Source: Calonectria ilicicola (lineage: Eukaryota; Ascomycota; Sordariomycetes; Hypocreales; Nectriaceae). Taken from it: a DNA stretch of 64,000 bases. Shown one piece after another: positions 1 through 11,593 of this stretch (the first letter of the stretch is position 1; each line of letters begins with the position of its first letter). The stretch lies in assembly GCA_020809705.1 (NCBI GenBank), contig CP085832.1, positions 4,216,001-4,280,000 on the forward strand, read 5' to 3'. The translations under genes and the position numbers were made by a program. The notes beneath the pieces were generated by a model. The model was given only the letters and a program-made list of their open reading frames with translations, did no database searches and had not been told where the DNA came from.

Positions 1-1066
1 GTCGGCCTATGAAATATAAATAAGTGGTGCATTAAAACCTCCGAAATCTCCTCAGGTCTCCTCAAGGCGTGCAACACAGTGTAGCATCAATCAGTGAGGC
101 GCATCATGACGCATATAGTGACCCACTATACCCCAGGAGCGCATCACTTTCTTCCGGGGAATGAATGCTTCGGTGCCCGAATGGAGCATCGAGGTACCGA
201 TCCAATGATCGGTCCAATGAAAGCAGCTGAGGGTGAGATTCTTGCGATTTCTTGAATTTTGGTGGTAATAGGCATGAATCCAATTACCAGCAGTCTTTCC
301 GCAATTCCAGTAATTGCTTTTTACAGTTGGTGGCGAGCAGTGCTCCTCAAATACATCAACTTTGCGGGTTGCACGGTGGGAGAGCTTGTACTCAAGTATG
401 ATGCGGAGAAAGATAGCCTGTACTCGCCTCGGACATCAACTGGCCCTATCAATGAGCCCAAGACGTGAAGAGATTACGGTGTCGCATTCGGTTGAGACCA
501 ATCATGCCATGCGTCAGCCGCAATCCTACAGCCCCTCATGCACGGGAGTCTGAAAAGTGATGTAACCATCTTCGCGGAGCCGTTAATCTGCCCGAGCTGG
601 CCAGCTTTAGTCGAAACTGCAGCTGCAATTGCGCCGATGTGAGATATCACATTATGCGTCATGCAGGAACAGTACAAAAAATTACCGAAACTGTTTGGTC
701 GGGGGGGAGTGAATGATGCGTATTTGCTTTTAGTACAGGTCTCTTCTTATTCTCATTCACAAGTTAGTTAATGTGAGAGCTTTTTAGACCCCATGCCATG
801 CACAGGCAATCTATCACATTATTCTTCTACATAAAGATTCGATTCGGGTGAGTATTCCACTGTTCTGACTTTTTCTGTGGCCAGTACCAAATGTAGTAAT
901 TCCGCCCGCCATCATGTCTGGGTAATAGCAATTGCAATTAAAACCTCCGTAAGATCGTCGCTTGCGGCCACAATGAACACTCATTCAACCGGGCATGGAC
1001 ACTACCACTGCTCAAAATGCTCAGTATGCCACCGTGAATCCAACAACAATGGATTCTCATTGGACG
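1..1066. other. intergenic, no supported gene
   Basis: Only short overlapping open frames occur on both strands, with no recognisable domain or convincing splice structure. Nothing else is seen before the tRNA gene. Confidence 0.5.
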
Positions 1067-1163
1067 GCTTCCGTAGCTCAGTTGGTTAGAGCTTCGTACT
1101 AATACTTTCATCTGCTAAGTCTTGGTGATGCGAAGGTCGCAGGTTCAAGCCCTGCCGGGAGCA
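1067..1163 (+). tRNA. tRNA-Ile (anticodon AAT) with a 23-base intron
   Basis: Cloverleaf folded by eye. Acceptor 1067-1073 (GCTTCCG) pairs with 1156-1162 (CGGGAGC), with one G-T pair. The D stem is GCTC/GAGC at 1076-1079 and 1089-1092. The anticodon stem is 1094-1098 with 1129-1133, and the T arm GCAGG-TTCAAGC-CCTGC ends at 1155. The discriminator base is A1163. The anticodon loop reads CTAATA then A, placing AAT at 1101-1103. A 23-base intron (1105-1127) follows position 37, the canonical eukaryotic tRNA intron site. The D arm and T arm carry normal A and B boxes for RNA polymerase III, and runs of T from 1197 onward would terminate transcription. The CCA end is not encoded, as expected for a nuclear gene. 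Confidence 0.9.
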
Positions 1164-1220
1164 AGTCTCAACTGCCATCCAATTGAGAATCTTATCTTTT
1201 TGATCTTTTTTCCTTTTTCC

Positions 1221-1253
<33 letters not shown>

Positions 1254-1674
1254 CGGGGTCATTCATTCCACGCTTGAAAACAAAAAAGATGACGCAGGCG
1301 AATGTTTTTCGAGAACACCATCGACGAACCCGCTACAAACCCTACACACAAATTAAGTCAACAGATCAAGCTAAAGCACTTCTATAAACACATCATATAA
1401 CGACTGCTAACTCATATCTTATATTGGGCTATTTTTATATACTGCGGACGGCAAGCATAGTGACGTTTCTGTATTTTTACCCACTGGTATTTAAGCACTG
1501 AGATCATCCAAGATGCGACCAAGGAATCCTGCACAGTAATCACTGCACGCCACCTTCAATATGACGATGCATTTGATCTGGCGCTATGAAATACGACAGA
1601 ATTGAGCATGCTAGCCCCTTCAAGGGCCGGCGTTTGATCTATATACCTCAGAGCATCAGAGAAGATGACTAGGA
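1164..1674. other. intergenic; polymerase III terminator and T/A homopolymer
   Basis: Contains oligo-T stretches at 1197-1201 and a long T run followed by A residues near 1225-1253. No gene is seen. Confidence 0.5.
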
Positions 1675-2844
1675 TTATTCATCTGCACAAGGAATCGAAT
1701 TCACTATAGAGCATTCGTCCGGCAATTCTTCACCGGTTAAGGCGAGCCCTCCATGTCCTGACCCTCCTTCGTCATTCCAAACACACCATGCGAGCTTGCT
1801 TCGAGGTTGGTTCTCTTGAAGCGTTGAAGTGCACTTCAAATTGCCATCTTCAACGCCGCAAGTAAAGGTGCCAGGTATGAAGTCGCCTGTGAATTTAATG
1901 TAATCGGCGTCTGGGCCCTCGTCGAAAACCCCCACAGTGGAGGCCCATTTGGCTTGGTCAGCTGGATCTTGAACGGATAGGCGACCGGTGTCCCAGACCA
2001 AGAATTTTGGTGGATAGAGACAGCCTACGAAGCCGTAGTTGCCTTCGGTGTCCACCATGAAGCAGTAGCCATCTGCCCGTTGTAAATTGAAACAGACACT
2101 GGTTGTGGGGGCCAAGCCCTGTGTGCTTGTGGCAGTTGTTTCGAGCCTTGTTGTAGTTACAGTAGGGTCTTGAATGGCTGTGCTAGTCTTTGTTATAGTG
2201 GTAATCACAATTGAAGTCACAGTCTTTGTTTTAGTAGCTGAGACGAATTTAGTCGATGTCTTCGTTACCCATGCTGTTTTGTTGCTAGTACTGTACTGGC
2301 AGGCAGTGTGATGGTGGTTGGCTTCACGCCCAAAGCACAGCACGCGGCCGAATACTCTTTGCCATTGCAGTGCTGGCCAAGAGCAGCCGGAACTTTGGTG
2401 GGGCTTGAAGAGGATGTGCACGTTTCTTTGGCGAGCTTCTTCTTTTGCAATAGTTGAGAAGCGGTCTTGGCGGACTTTGTTACTGTTGATGTGCTAACTA
2501 TTACGAGTGGCAGTTGCACATGTTGAAGTCACAGTTTTAGTCGTGGTTTTCCCCGTTGTCTTTGTGGTTCTCTTTGTCCTTGCAGTGTGTAAGCAAATAA
2601 TAAACACAGTTCATCATGTAACCTACTTTGCGCAAGGTGTGACTGTGGTTTTTAGATACGATGAGCAAAGTGCCTTGGCCGACGGACAAAAGGAAAGCTG
2701 CCGTATCATTAGCAACCAAAGCCCATAAGATTTTCGCCATATAGATGATTCACTTACTGCATTGTAGCAATCCTTATTCGCGGGCTGAGGAGATGCACTG
2801 GTGAGGAGTGCAGAGATGCATGCCAAAAAGATAGAAGCACGCAT
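1675..2844 (-). CDS. secreted Thr-rich, Cys-containing protein, function unknown
   Basis: I do not recognise this as a named enzyme. The start MRASIFLACISALLTSAS at 2844 is a classic signal peptide. A short Cys segment (FCPSAKALC) follows, then Thr/Lys repeats of the TKTxT kind likely to be O-glycosylated. The C-terminal domain of about 150 residues has regularly placed Cys (CFNLQRADGYCF, then FTCGVEDGNLKC, AWCVW and two final Cys). At least four short introns are needed. Clear ones run from GTAAGT just after residue NA to a CAG near 2698, and 48 bases starting GTAGGT near 2635. One of about 59 bases starts GTACAG near 2300 and restores the TKTKTVTS frame. The border near 2470-2535 is uncertain. 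This is probably a cell-wall or effector-like secreted protein. Residues in the middle of the model may be wrong. Confidence 0.6.
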
Positions 2845-3566
2845 CGTGGGCCAACTATTCGTAGTTAATTACAATGGAGGTTTTATCCAGGCCTCTCACT
2901 TTATTTTGGGGCGTGTCCGAATGATATACGCAATTAGACCTGCGCCCCTGAAAATGTCTGGATTCAAATCGGGCATAGTGGCTTCAGCTTCACGTCCACC
3001 CAAGTTGAGATGAATGTCGGTCAACGCCTGAATTGTGGCGCTTGTGGAGAAGCCGAATCCCGGCAAGAAAAAAAGGCTGAACCAACAATCAATAGACTCA
3101 ACTAGCTGCTGCAAGACTGCTCGCTAGCGGTTCAACTAGTGAGTGGCGCATCTCAGTGTAATTGCATAAAATAAATCGAAACTATTTAAATTTAGTGCAG
3201 CTAACTTGATCGGTACATAACAACTTTACCTCCAATACATATGCACTGTAGTTCAAGCTTGCTAGGGTACAAATATCACGTGCAAGTTGGTTCCCAATAG
3301 TAGTGCATACCATTCGATATAAACAATGCAATTTTTACCACACATGTCGTTTTAAGAACTTTGTAGCGACTGAGACTTAATCTAATAACCCCAAAAGTCA
3401 GCATGGATATTTTTCTAGTACAGCATATTAGGAAGTGCTTGCTCGCAAAAATTAATAGAAATATTACTACTCTAATTAATTTTCCTCCCACATAAATTAG
3501 TATAATTTAATCTTTAAAAACCTAATAATATAAAGGATTTCTTCTTAAGAAATATTTTTACTTAGA
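2845..3566. other. AT-rich intergenic
   Basis: AT-rich stretch between two minus-strand genes. It should hold the promoter of the secreted-protein gene and the 3' end of the SSADH transcript. Its short frames have no recognisable features. Confidence 0.5.
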
Positions 3567-5217
3567 CTATTTTATACCACTAAGTGTAATAGACTTGATA
3601 ACTTGGTATTCATGAATACCATACTTTGAGCCTTCCCTTCCAAATCCACTCTGCTTCACGCCCCCAAAAGGCAATGAGACCTCTGATACCAACCCCGAGT
3701 TAACTCCAACCATGCCTACTTCTAGTGATTCTGCCACGCGAAGTGCACGACATAGATCATTGGAGATAATATAGCCTGCAAGCCCGACATCGCAATCATT
3801 TGCAAGGCGCACAACCTCTTCCTCTGTTTCAAAAGGTATTAAGACTGCCACAGGCCCAAAGATTTCTTCCTTCATAACGTTCATATCTCTCATCAAGCCG
3901 CCAAGTACCGTTGGCTGGAAGAAATTTTGGCCCAAATGAGGCATTCGTTGCCCACCGATGAGAACATGAGCTCCTTTCGCTTCGGCATCATTGACTAGCG
4001 ATTCAATGTTGTCAAGTGCGCGTCTGTGAATAAGCGGACCGTGGGTCGAACTCTTATTGAATCCATTGCCGACACTGAATTCTCTAACACTTTCGACAAA
4101 TGCTTGTGCAAATTCTTCATAAATTCCAGTTTGGACATAAATTCGATTAGCACACACACAAGCCTGACCAGATAACCGAAATTTCGCCGTCGTGGCGCTC
4201 GCGACCGCAGTAGAAATATCGCTATCATCAAAGACGATAAAGGGCGCGTTCCCTCCCAACTCCATTGATAACTTCTTTAGTGTGGCGGATGCTTGTCTCA
4301 TCAAGAGCTTTCCGACGCGTGTGGACCCTGTGAACGAGACCTTCTTTACTATCGGATGGGTCATAAGAGTCTCGCCTATCGCAACTGTATTCTTCAAGCC
4401 AGTTATGACGTTTATCACACCCTTCGGTATGCCAGCTCGGTGAGACAACTCAGCTAATGCTAAAGCCGTGAAGGGCGTCTCGCCCGGCGCCTTGCAAACC
4501 ACCGTGCACCCTGCTGCGAGAGCTGGCGCGATTTTTCTCGTGATCATGGCCGCCGGGAAGTTCCATCTAGAAATCTACATTTAGCATAATGTTTCCTGAG
4601 TGATGGGTCTCTTTAATCCTACGGAGTAATTAATCCACAGACACCGATAGGCTCCTTCATCGTAATAACACGGTTGCCTGGTACTGCACTTGGAATGGTG
4701 TCCCCGTAGGTTCTAGGGGCCTCCTCGGCAAACCATTGGACGAAGCTTGCAGCGTAGGCGACTTCTCCTTGTGAATCACTAAGAGGCTTGCCATTCTCCC
4801 ATGTAATAAGCGCTGCGATGTCGTCTTCATTGGCAATGATCTCTTCGTACCATTTGTACAGCAGCTTGGAGCGTTCGCGACTAGTCATTGTCCGGAATGA
4901 AGCAAAAGCATTTGAAGCTGCATTAATAGCCTCCTCGCATTCGTCATTGCCGTATTCAGGGCATTTTCCAATCAATATATCGGTTGCAGGATCTGCCAGG
5001 CGCCAAGTTAGCTTGGGGAAATCTTAGAGAAACGAGTGGTGCATCTACCAGTGACTGCAAATACCTCCAGGTTTTTAGCAGGCTTCCAATCTCCATCGAC
5101 ATAGCAGATATTCTGCTTAAGCAGTGATGGATCTTTGAGCTAGCGTCGCCTCTCATTAACAAGTGGCATTTGGCAGTGGAACATGTTATGATTGAATCTA
5201 CTTACCCTAGGCACCAT
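3567..5217 (-). CDS. succinate-semialdehyde dehydrogenase (aldehyde dehydrogenase family)
   Basis: NAD(P)-dependent oxidation of succinate semialdehyde (or a close semialdehyde) to the acid. Four exons are inferred: 5206-5217 (only MVPR), 5049-5139, 4623-4992 and 3567-4566, giving 490 residues. Intron borders are GTAAGT, GTAGAT and GTAGGA with matching acceptors, and they restore the family N-terminus (YVDGDWKPA) and the PWNFPAA motif across the third intron. The general base Glu lies in MELGGNAP (about residue 260). The catalytic Cys is in SGQACVCANR (about 294), the CVC form typical of SSADH. The C-terminal PFGGVKQSGFGREG is also diagnostic. It is divergent from the lactonase gene, with a shared 540-base promoter holding three GCGATATCGC-type palindromes. 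That context suggests oxidation of a semialdehyde made from a lactone-derived hydroxy acid. No clear targeting peptide is seen, so it is probably cytosolic. Confidence 0.93.
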
Positions 5218-5371
5218 TTTGGAATTCTCGCAGGATTGGCAAGTATACATCAGCTCCATAGGCAATTAATTACTCATCAAGCATGCTACATGTATAACCT
5301 ATTAAATATACCCAATTGAAACTACTATTTTTCGCCTTGTTCTGGGCGATGCAAGTGAAAGCGCGCCTGAT

Positions 5372-5422
5372 GCGATATCGCAAGAGAATGCGGTCTCGCA
5401 AGAGCGACAAACGCGACATCGC
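5372..5422. promoter_or_regulatory. three GCGATATCGC-type palindromes in the SSADH/lactonase promoter
   Basis: GCGATATCGC at 5372-5381, GCGGTCTCGC at 5390-5399 (18 bases on) and GCGACATCGC at 5413-5422. Each is an exact or near palindrome lying between two divergent starts. The same word recurs upstream of the alcohol dehydrogenase and between AtuA and the MFS gene. It is inferred to be the operator of the cluster regulator. Confidence 0.6.
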
Positions 5423-5760
5423 CACACGGGGCGATTGCGGGGTCTATGAGCGACAGTTTCGTGCTAATCAAGTACGATTCATTCACGGCCATCCCACCTG
5501 ACTGCTGTCTTGTGACATGAAGCAGTGTCTAAGCAACGATGGTGGAAACGTAACAGTCTATGCTGAAATCTTGGAGACAATTTAGGAATAACCGGAGTCT
5601 GGGAAAGCGGATCGCTAGAAATATCCTTCCTGCTGCCCCAGGGAGCTTACGACCAAGATTTTGCAGAAACGCTGCCTCTATCCAAGATACCACCGCCTGT
5701 CTTTGCGATACCCGGATTTACTTGTTCTAACTTCAAGATTTCTCGAGCTGACGTGCAAAG

Positions 5761-6928
5761 ATGGTGGCATTCGATGTCCCCCCCGGCCAGGTAGCCCAGG
5801 TTCGAATCATAGATACGGGTTCGTCCATCTCCAGCATCCCTACTGATCGCCTAATGAGCCCGAAAATGGACGGGTTCAGTCACATGCCAAAGATGCCGTC
5901 GTTATCTTTTCTTGTCGAGTCAGACACAGGCCAGAAAGCACTGTTTGATCTCGGAATCGCAAAGGATTGGAAAGACTTCGCCCCATTTGTAGCCAACAGG
6001 CTCAAGACGAATGGTTACGAAATCGAGGTGACAACTGATGTTGCTGACGTTCTTAAACAACATGATGTGGAACTGGACACAATCGACAGCATAATATGGA
6101 GGTCAGTTTGCTCTCGTAACCTAATATGTGGATGCCAGATTCTGACCCTGGTCATAGTCATTGGCATTGGGATCACCTCGGGGATCCGTCAACCTTCCCC
6201 CCCAAAACCGAAGTTGTAGTCGGTCCAGGCTTCAAAGAAGCCTTCTTCCCCTCTTATCCTGAAGGAAAAGATTCACCCGTCCGAGAATCGGATTTTAGGT
6301 ACGCCTTTCCGTCTAGTCTCCTTTGTAGTATCCTCGATTTGTTTGCTCAACTCAATTCTATAGAGGTCGAAATGTTCGTCAGATCAGTTTCGACCAAGAC
6401 ATTTGGATTGGTCGGTTCAAAGCTGTAGACTTTTTTGGAGATGGTTCTTTTTATATTCTGGATACTCCTGGCCACGCCATCGGCCACTTGGGAGCTCTTG
6501 CACGGACAACCTCGAACCCTGATACCTTTATCTTCATGGGTGGTGACCTATGCCACCACTCCAGTGAGATGCGACCCTCCAAGTACCTACCGCTGCCTGG
6601 AACTATTCAGCACCCCATCATAGCAGCTTCACTATACCCATGTCCTGGTATGGTTCTTGAGAAGCTCCAGAAGCTGAGACATAGGTCGGCCAATGAGCCT
6701 CTTTTTGACCCAGCAAGAGGTGTGCCACTTGAGGATGCTGTTGAGACCGTGTGCAAGGCTCAGGAAGCTGATGCCAATGAAAATGTACTGTTTATCTACG
6801 CTCACGAGCAGTCTGTAACGGAAGTAGGCGAGTTATTTCCTTTGAGAGCCAATGAGTGGAAGGAAAAAGGTTGGCGAGATAAGATGTTATGGGCATTCCT
6901 GCGAGACTTTAAGCACTTGATCGAGTAG
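5761..6928 (+). CDS. metallo-beta-lactamase-fold lactonase (AttM/AiiA type)
   Basis: Predicted zinc hydrolase opening a lactone ring. Exons 5761-6101, 6158-6298 and 6364-6928 encode 348 residues; the splices are GGTCAG..ATAG and GGTACG..ATAG. The first intron must end at 6157 to create SHWHWDHLGD, which carries the HxHxDH metal motif (residues 115-120). Further metal-site candidates are the His in DTPGHAIGH and the Asp in GGDLCHH. Both the length and this arrangement fit the quorum-quenching/gamma-lactone lactonase branch rather than true beta-lactamases. No signal peptide is present, so it is likely cytosolic. Neighbours are SSADH (divergent) and a zinc alcohol dehydrogenase: exactly the three activities that take gamma-butyrolactone to succinate in bacterial blc operons. 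Fungal relatives also open lactams and benzoxazolinones, so the natural substrate is open. Confidence 0.9.
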
Positions 6929-7388
6929 ATAGATATATTGAGCAGTCTAATAAGACGAAAAGTTACGCAGTTCTATCTACATAACTGTCGCGTCACGCGA
7001 AAGCTATGTCACTCTTTTGACAGCCTCAAGCCTTCACGCCCGTAACTTGGTAAAAGTTGAGCAGACCTGTACTAGTATAATGTATTCAATTGTTTTCGAA
7101 GTCTCACCAATATAATTTATGTCAGCCGAAATACGAGGGTGGAGGTTGAGACTACGAGAGGGAGAGTGCGTTCCGGATGTCTCTCTGCCAGTGATGGACT
7201 CGCAGCTGGCGGTAAATCATTTTTCTTGAATATATTAACCCTCTATGTCAGGAAATTTGTGTTTAATTGATGTCTAGCATTTAGCAACGAGATACTTCCT
7301 CAATTTTTCACTCTACATGGTCACATATTTCTGGACACCACCCACTAACCGATTGTTTTACATTCTCACTGCCCAACCACACTATCTT
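6929..7388. other. convergent intergenic
   Basis: AT-rich region between the 3' ends of the lactonase and alcohol dehydrogenase genes. No gene is seen. Confidence 0.5.
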
Positions 7389-8696
7389 CTACTTTCCCGC
7401 CTCAAATATTATCTTTTGATATCTCTGGTTGTGGAAGTCGTCATATCTAAATAGACATATCACCTAATCAGCCTCAGTAGCCATCCACGATTCGGGTTTG
7501 CTTACGCTTGCACGGCATCAGTTAGAGGCCGAATATTGTCAATCATAAAACTGCTTTTTCTCAGTCTTCATTCTTTGTTAAATTCAAATTCATCAGGGAA
7601 CTCACTCTAGTTGATCCTGTTTCTTGACCAACATTTCGAGAGATTCGATGAACAAGCCTATAGTCGCTGTTAGCAACGTCGACGTGACTGAGAATGGCTC
7701 ATTGACAAGTACTCACTTCTAACTGGACATCTGCCCATCTTGATGGTCAAGTTCTTGTTGTACGCTTCATTCGCAGTCCATGGAATCTCTCCATTGTGGA
7801 CACCAATGCTGGAGATAGTCCCCCAAGGTCTAAGTATATCGAACCCGAGGCGAAGGGCGTCACTATGACCAACAGACTCAATAATCACATCAGCCCCTCG
7901 ACCATCTGTCAATTCCATGACTCTTTTTTTGAGCCCCCCCAAGTCAGTCTTGAAGTTCCACGGCTCCGCCCCAAGCATTTGGGCCTGCTTTAACCTCCCA
8001 TCAACGGCATCAACAGCCAACAAGTTCATGGGCCCAAACTCTACCGCGTTAACCACGGCACAGAGCCCAACGGGGCCGCATCCTAGAAGAACGACAGTGC
8101 TGCGTTCCACGACAGCCCGATCGAGACCAGTAAATGCATTCTTGACCGCAAAGTATCCTGTGGGGAAGATATCGGCCATCAAGACAAGTTTTTTTTCGTC
8201 AACGGCTGATGGGGCTTTAACCACAGTGCTATCGGCAAGCGGGACACGACAATACTCAGCCTGGCCGCCATCGAGTGTCTTGGTGCCAAACAGAGTGCTT
8301 CTTGCGCAGCGGGACGATGTCTTATGTTGGCAGTAGAAACATTCACCACAGCTAACGGTAAAAGGCGAGACAATCTGATCGCCCTTCTTGAAATCAGTTA
8401 CCTTGGATCCGACTTCAACAACCTCTCCCGTGAACTCGTGGCCCATGATGAACCCTGTATCTGATGCCTGATGACCGCGAAAGACGTGGAGCTCACTTTC
8501 GCAATCCCTGGATTTAGCTACTGCCCCATTGCGTAACATATGGATTCCATTTTCCATCTTACCTTCCGCATAGAGCGGTATATTTCACCTTCACGATTAT
8601 GTCCTGATCATCTTCTATCCTGGGAATCGAGCGACGCTCCACGGCCACCTCAAATTTGCCCTTGAAGACGACAGCGTTCATGGTATTCTGCGACAT
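7389..8696 (-). CDS. zinc-dependent alcohol dehydrogenase (MDR family)
   Basis: Medium-chain NAD(P)-linked alcohol dehydrogenase. Five exons were reconstructed: 8563-8696, 7717-8507, 7606-7657, 7506-7550 and 7389-7446 (359 residues). The last three small exons carry the family's C-terminal end (FMIDNIRPLTDAVQAYD) and would be missed in a simple frame scan. Catalytic zinc ligands are the Cys in TALCG and His/Glu of MGHEFTGE. The structural zinc loop is the four-Cys CGECFYCQHKTSSRC, and the Rossmann motif is LLGCGPVGLCAV. The start MSQNTMNAVVF fits the usual N-terminal strand. In context it probably oxidises the hydroxy acid released by the lactonase to the semialdehyde used by SSADH. The upstream region shared with the Zn2Cys6 regulator contains two palindromes of the cluster type. 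Confidence 0.92.
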
Positions 8697-8831
8697 AATT
8701 GGTAGAAAATGCAATACCATGTGAAACCATGCCAAGTACTCGAACCCGGCACAAGGAAAGCTTTGGCCCTTTTGTCCAGACCTATTTCTACGGAGTCCAT
8801 AAATTGCCACCTCCATTCCCGAGGCTGAGAA

Positions 8832-8860
8832 GCGATATCGGGAAAAATTTGCGGTATCGC
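8832..8860. promoter_or_regulatory. pair of GCGATATCGC-type palindromes upstream of alcohol dehydrogenase
   Basis: GCGATATCGG at 8832-8841 and GCGGTATCGC at 8851-8860, 19 bases apart. They lie 136-164 bases upstream of the alcohol dehydrogenase start in the promoter shared with the regulator gene. Same word and spacing as the other cluster A sites. Confidence 0.55.
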
Positions 8861-9455
8861 TCCGTGGCTACGCTACTCCACTTGCATGGTGATGAAAAGA
8901 GTCATGCATGCCATTAAGGCCGGATTGATTTGATTTTGGGTAAGATACGCGAGAAAAACCGCATTCGACAGCGGTGGATACAAACAAACAAACACACCCC
9001 TCGGAAAGGATGGAGAGAAACACGTAGGTCTGACAGCAGGCTATAGTCATGCCCATATCGGAGTGTCCCACGGGGCACCACACAAGTAATGGTTCAAGAA
9101 CTGGGGTTTGTGAGGGGCAAAAAAGGCGGTCCCACTTAGTCTACTCTATTGCCATTGACCGCTTCCTGACTGAATAGCTTTTGGCTGGAGGGCGAGGCAT
9201 GTGACCTCGGATAAACTACGCGAGTTAGAGTAGAGCATTGTTAGATTCTTTGTGAGGCCGGAGGAGTAGACCCACCTCACCCATTCCCGGTCCTCACCTC
9301 AACATTCGCCAGAACTTCACCTAGAGCAGCCAGTACGGTGCAACCAGTCAACTACGCGAGCCGTGTCTGAACAATAGCGTGTCAGAGTCTTATCACCGTT
9401 TAATTGGTGCAATCATACCGCAAGTGCAAGAGCTCATCGCATTCTCGTAACGGCA
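8861..9455. other. remainder of divergent promoter
   Basis: The interval between the palindrome pair and the regulator start has no recognisable gene. It should hold the regulator's promoter and leader. Confidence 0.45.
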
Positions 9456-11421
9456 ATGCCTACTGGACCAAAGATCGCAACATGTGTAAACTGTCGTCAG
9501 ATGAAGGTAGTTCCCCGCCAGATTTTCTTTCAGGGGGAAAAGTGATAATGGCAATAAGCTTATATTATTTTAGGTAAAATGTGATGCAAAGGCTGTTTTC
9601 CCTGCACCCTGCTCTAGATGTAGCAAGCAACAGTTGAGCTGCCTCATCAATCCCACATTCCAAAGAACGGCCAAGCGAAAGTGGGTCTCTGTTGCATTCC
9701 CTTCACAAGCGATGAATATTTACATAGCGGAATTACAGACGGGCAGAGGAACTAGAGAGAGAACTGAGGGAAATAAAAACCGCAGGTCATGCATCACCAG
9801 CAACTACTACTCACGGAGGAGTTCTGCATGCTTCCACGGCGTCCCCAGCCGAGCTCACACAGACACTACCAGCAGCAGTATCCACTTCCACATACCCCGA
9901 GTATAGCTCTGCTATACACTCTTCGGCATTTGAAACGCAGAGAATTGGAGACGTAGAGCTGTCTCCTTATACCATCACAGAAATTCTCGATCGGTAAGTC
10001 ATCCATCAATATGACCGAGACTCTTGTGTTGCTAACCTTGCCGGGAGCTTTTTCACATTATATCATCCTGACTTCCCCATACTACCAGATCCTTCTGTTT
10101 TTGTCCGAGGTTATTATCGGTGCCCGTTGCTTTTTTGGGTTGTTGTAGCAATAGCATCGAAGAGTATGGAGCAATATGCTCAGCTGTATGTCCAGCTAGA
10201 ACCACACGTTCGTCTCCTCGCCACCAATATCGATGCGGTTCCCGATCACCCACTCGGCACAGTGCAAGCCCTCCTGCTTCTCTGTTGGTGGCCGTTTCCT
10301 TTTCAAGCAACTCGTAATGACCCCTCCTGGATGTACTCCGGCTTAGCTGTACACATCGGTCTCCGATTTGGTCTGCATCGTCCTCATCACTTCTCCGATT
10401 TCGTGTACAGCGACCGCCTGGATGAGAATGGCATCCAGGCTTTTCAAAAATCTTGGGTTGGATGCTTCATTGTAAACCAGACGTCTGTCTTCTCCGATAA
10501 ATTATCAAAGGATAATGAAATGCTAACATCTTGTGAACTAGTCTCAGTAGCGAACTCGGGGTGCCATCCACAGTCTCCCCCGACACGACGATACTCTCGG
10601 CACTGAACGGCCAGATGCCTAGGCTCCCAAAGGTGCTTGAGCAGCACCTTAAGATTGCTTACCAAAGTTACAACATCTGTCATACTCTAGGGAACAACGA
10701 ATCGACCACTTCAGGACTTCTCCCAAGCGCCCTCAGCGCGATTAAGGTGTTTGACAGAGGATTCAAGGAGCTTGATACCCAGCTTTCCACTGATTTATCA
10801 CCGTATACAAAAATGGCACTACTAAGGCTAAAGTTGCAGCTATATTCGTTCGCATTGACGGATGATATCGTCGATAGACATGACATCTGCGTAGCTAATA
10901 GAACAGCCGAGTATTTGTCGAGAGCGGGACATGATGCTATGCAACTAATTGCAACTGCATCTGAGCATGCGTGCCCTCTATCTTCTCAGCAGCCGTGGCC
11001 CACAATAGCGAGAGCATCGGTCGTGTATGCATCACATTTCCTTCTTCGGCTACTTGCCTGCTCGGAATATCTTGACATCGAGTTGGCCAAGAATTCCGTT
11101 GGACAAGCCTGGATGCTTCTCAATTCGCGCTCAGAGCTGGAAAACGACAGCTGGGCGAGGATTTGCGAAATTATTTCCTATCTCAGTCGCGCGGGTTCTG
11201 AACAAAGTGTTCCTGCTTTCATGCCAGTCAGGGCTCGCATGTCTGCAAATGTTATGGTTGACTCTGTGTGGCGCGCTCGTGAGCGCTTCAGTGAGGATAT
11301 CCGACGCGAGAAGCCCAGCGATTATACTGCAGCTGAGGCAGTGAAAGATATGCTTCAGTTTGGTTTCAACCTTTTGGTTGGCTCTGAGTTTTCGGAGGAA
11401 TCCGGGTCAATCATTATGTAG
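9456..11421 (+). CDS. Zn2Cys6 transcription factor with fungal-trans domain (cluster A regulator candidate)
   Basis: Predicted nuclear DNA-binding regulator of 575 residues from five exons: 9456-9506, 9574-9680, 9739-9993, 10048-10482 and 10542-11421. The first intron lies inside the zinc cluster, a common position. Joined, it reads CVNCRQMKVKCD then CSRCSKQQLSC, six Cys in the binuclear zinc pattern. A short coiled coil (AEELERELREI) follows as a dimerisation element. The segment ITEILDRFFTLYHPDFPILP is the usual start of the fungal transcription factor homology domain in Leu3-like proteins. Its gene is divergent from the alcohol dehydrogenase and sits in the middle of cluster A, making it the likely pathway-specific regulator. 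Whether it binds the GCGATATCGC sites is inference. Phases are consistent at all four introns. Confidence 0.88.
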
Positions 11422-11593
11422 TAATCGTGGGTAAAAGGTTCAATGAGGACTTGGATGAGCATTGCTAGCACACATATTTCATGAAGGATAAATGACAAGT
11501 TCCAACACCACACGGATAGGAATATAGAAGTGAATAGGAATTTTCTATTTTCTTGCTATTAAGTGCGATTGTCTAATGAGGTTATTCGCTCAA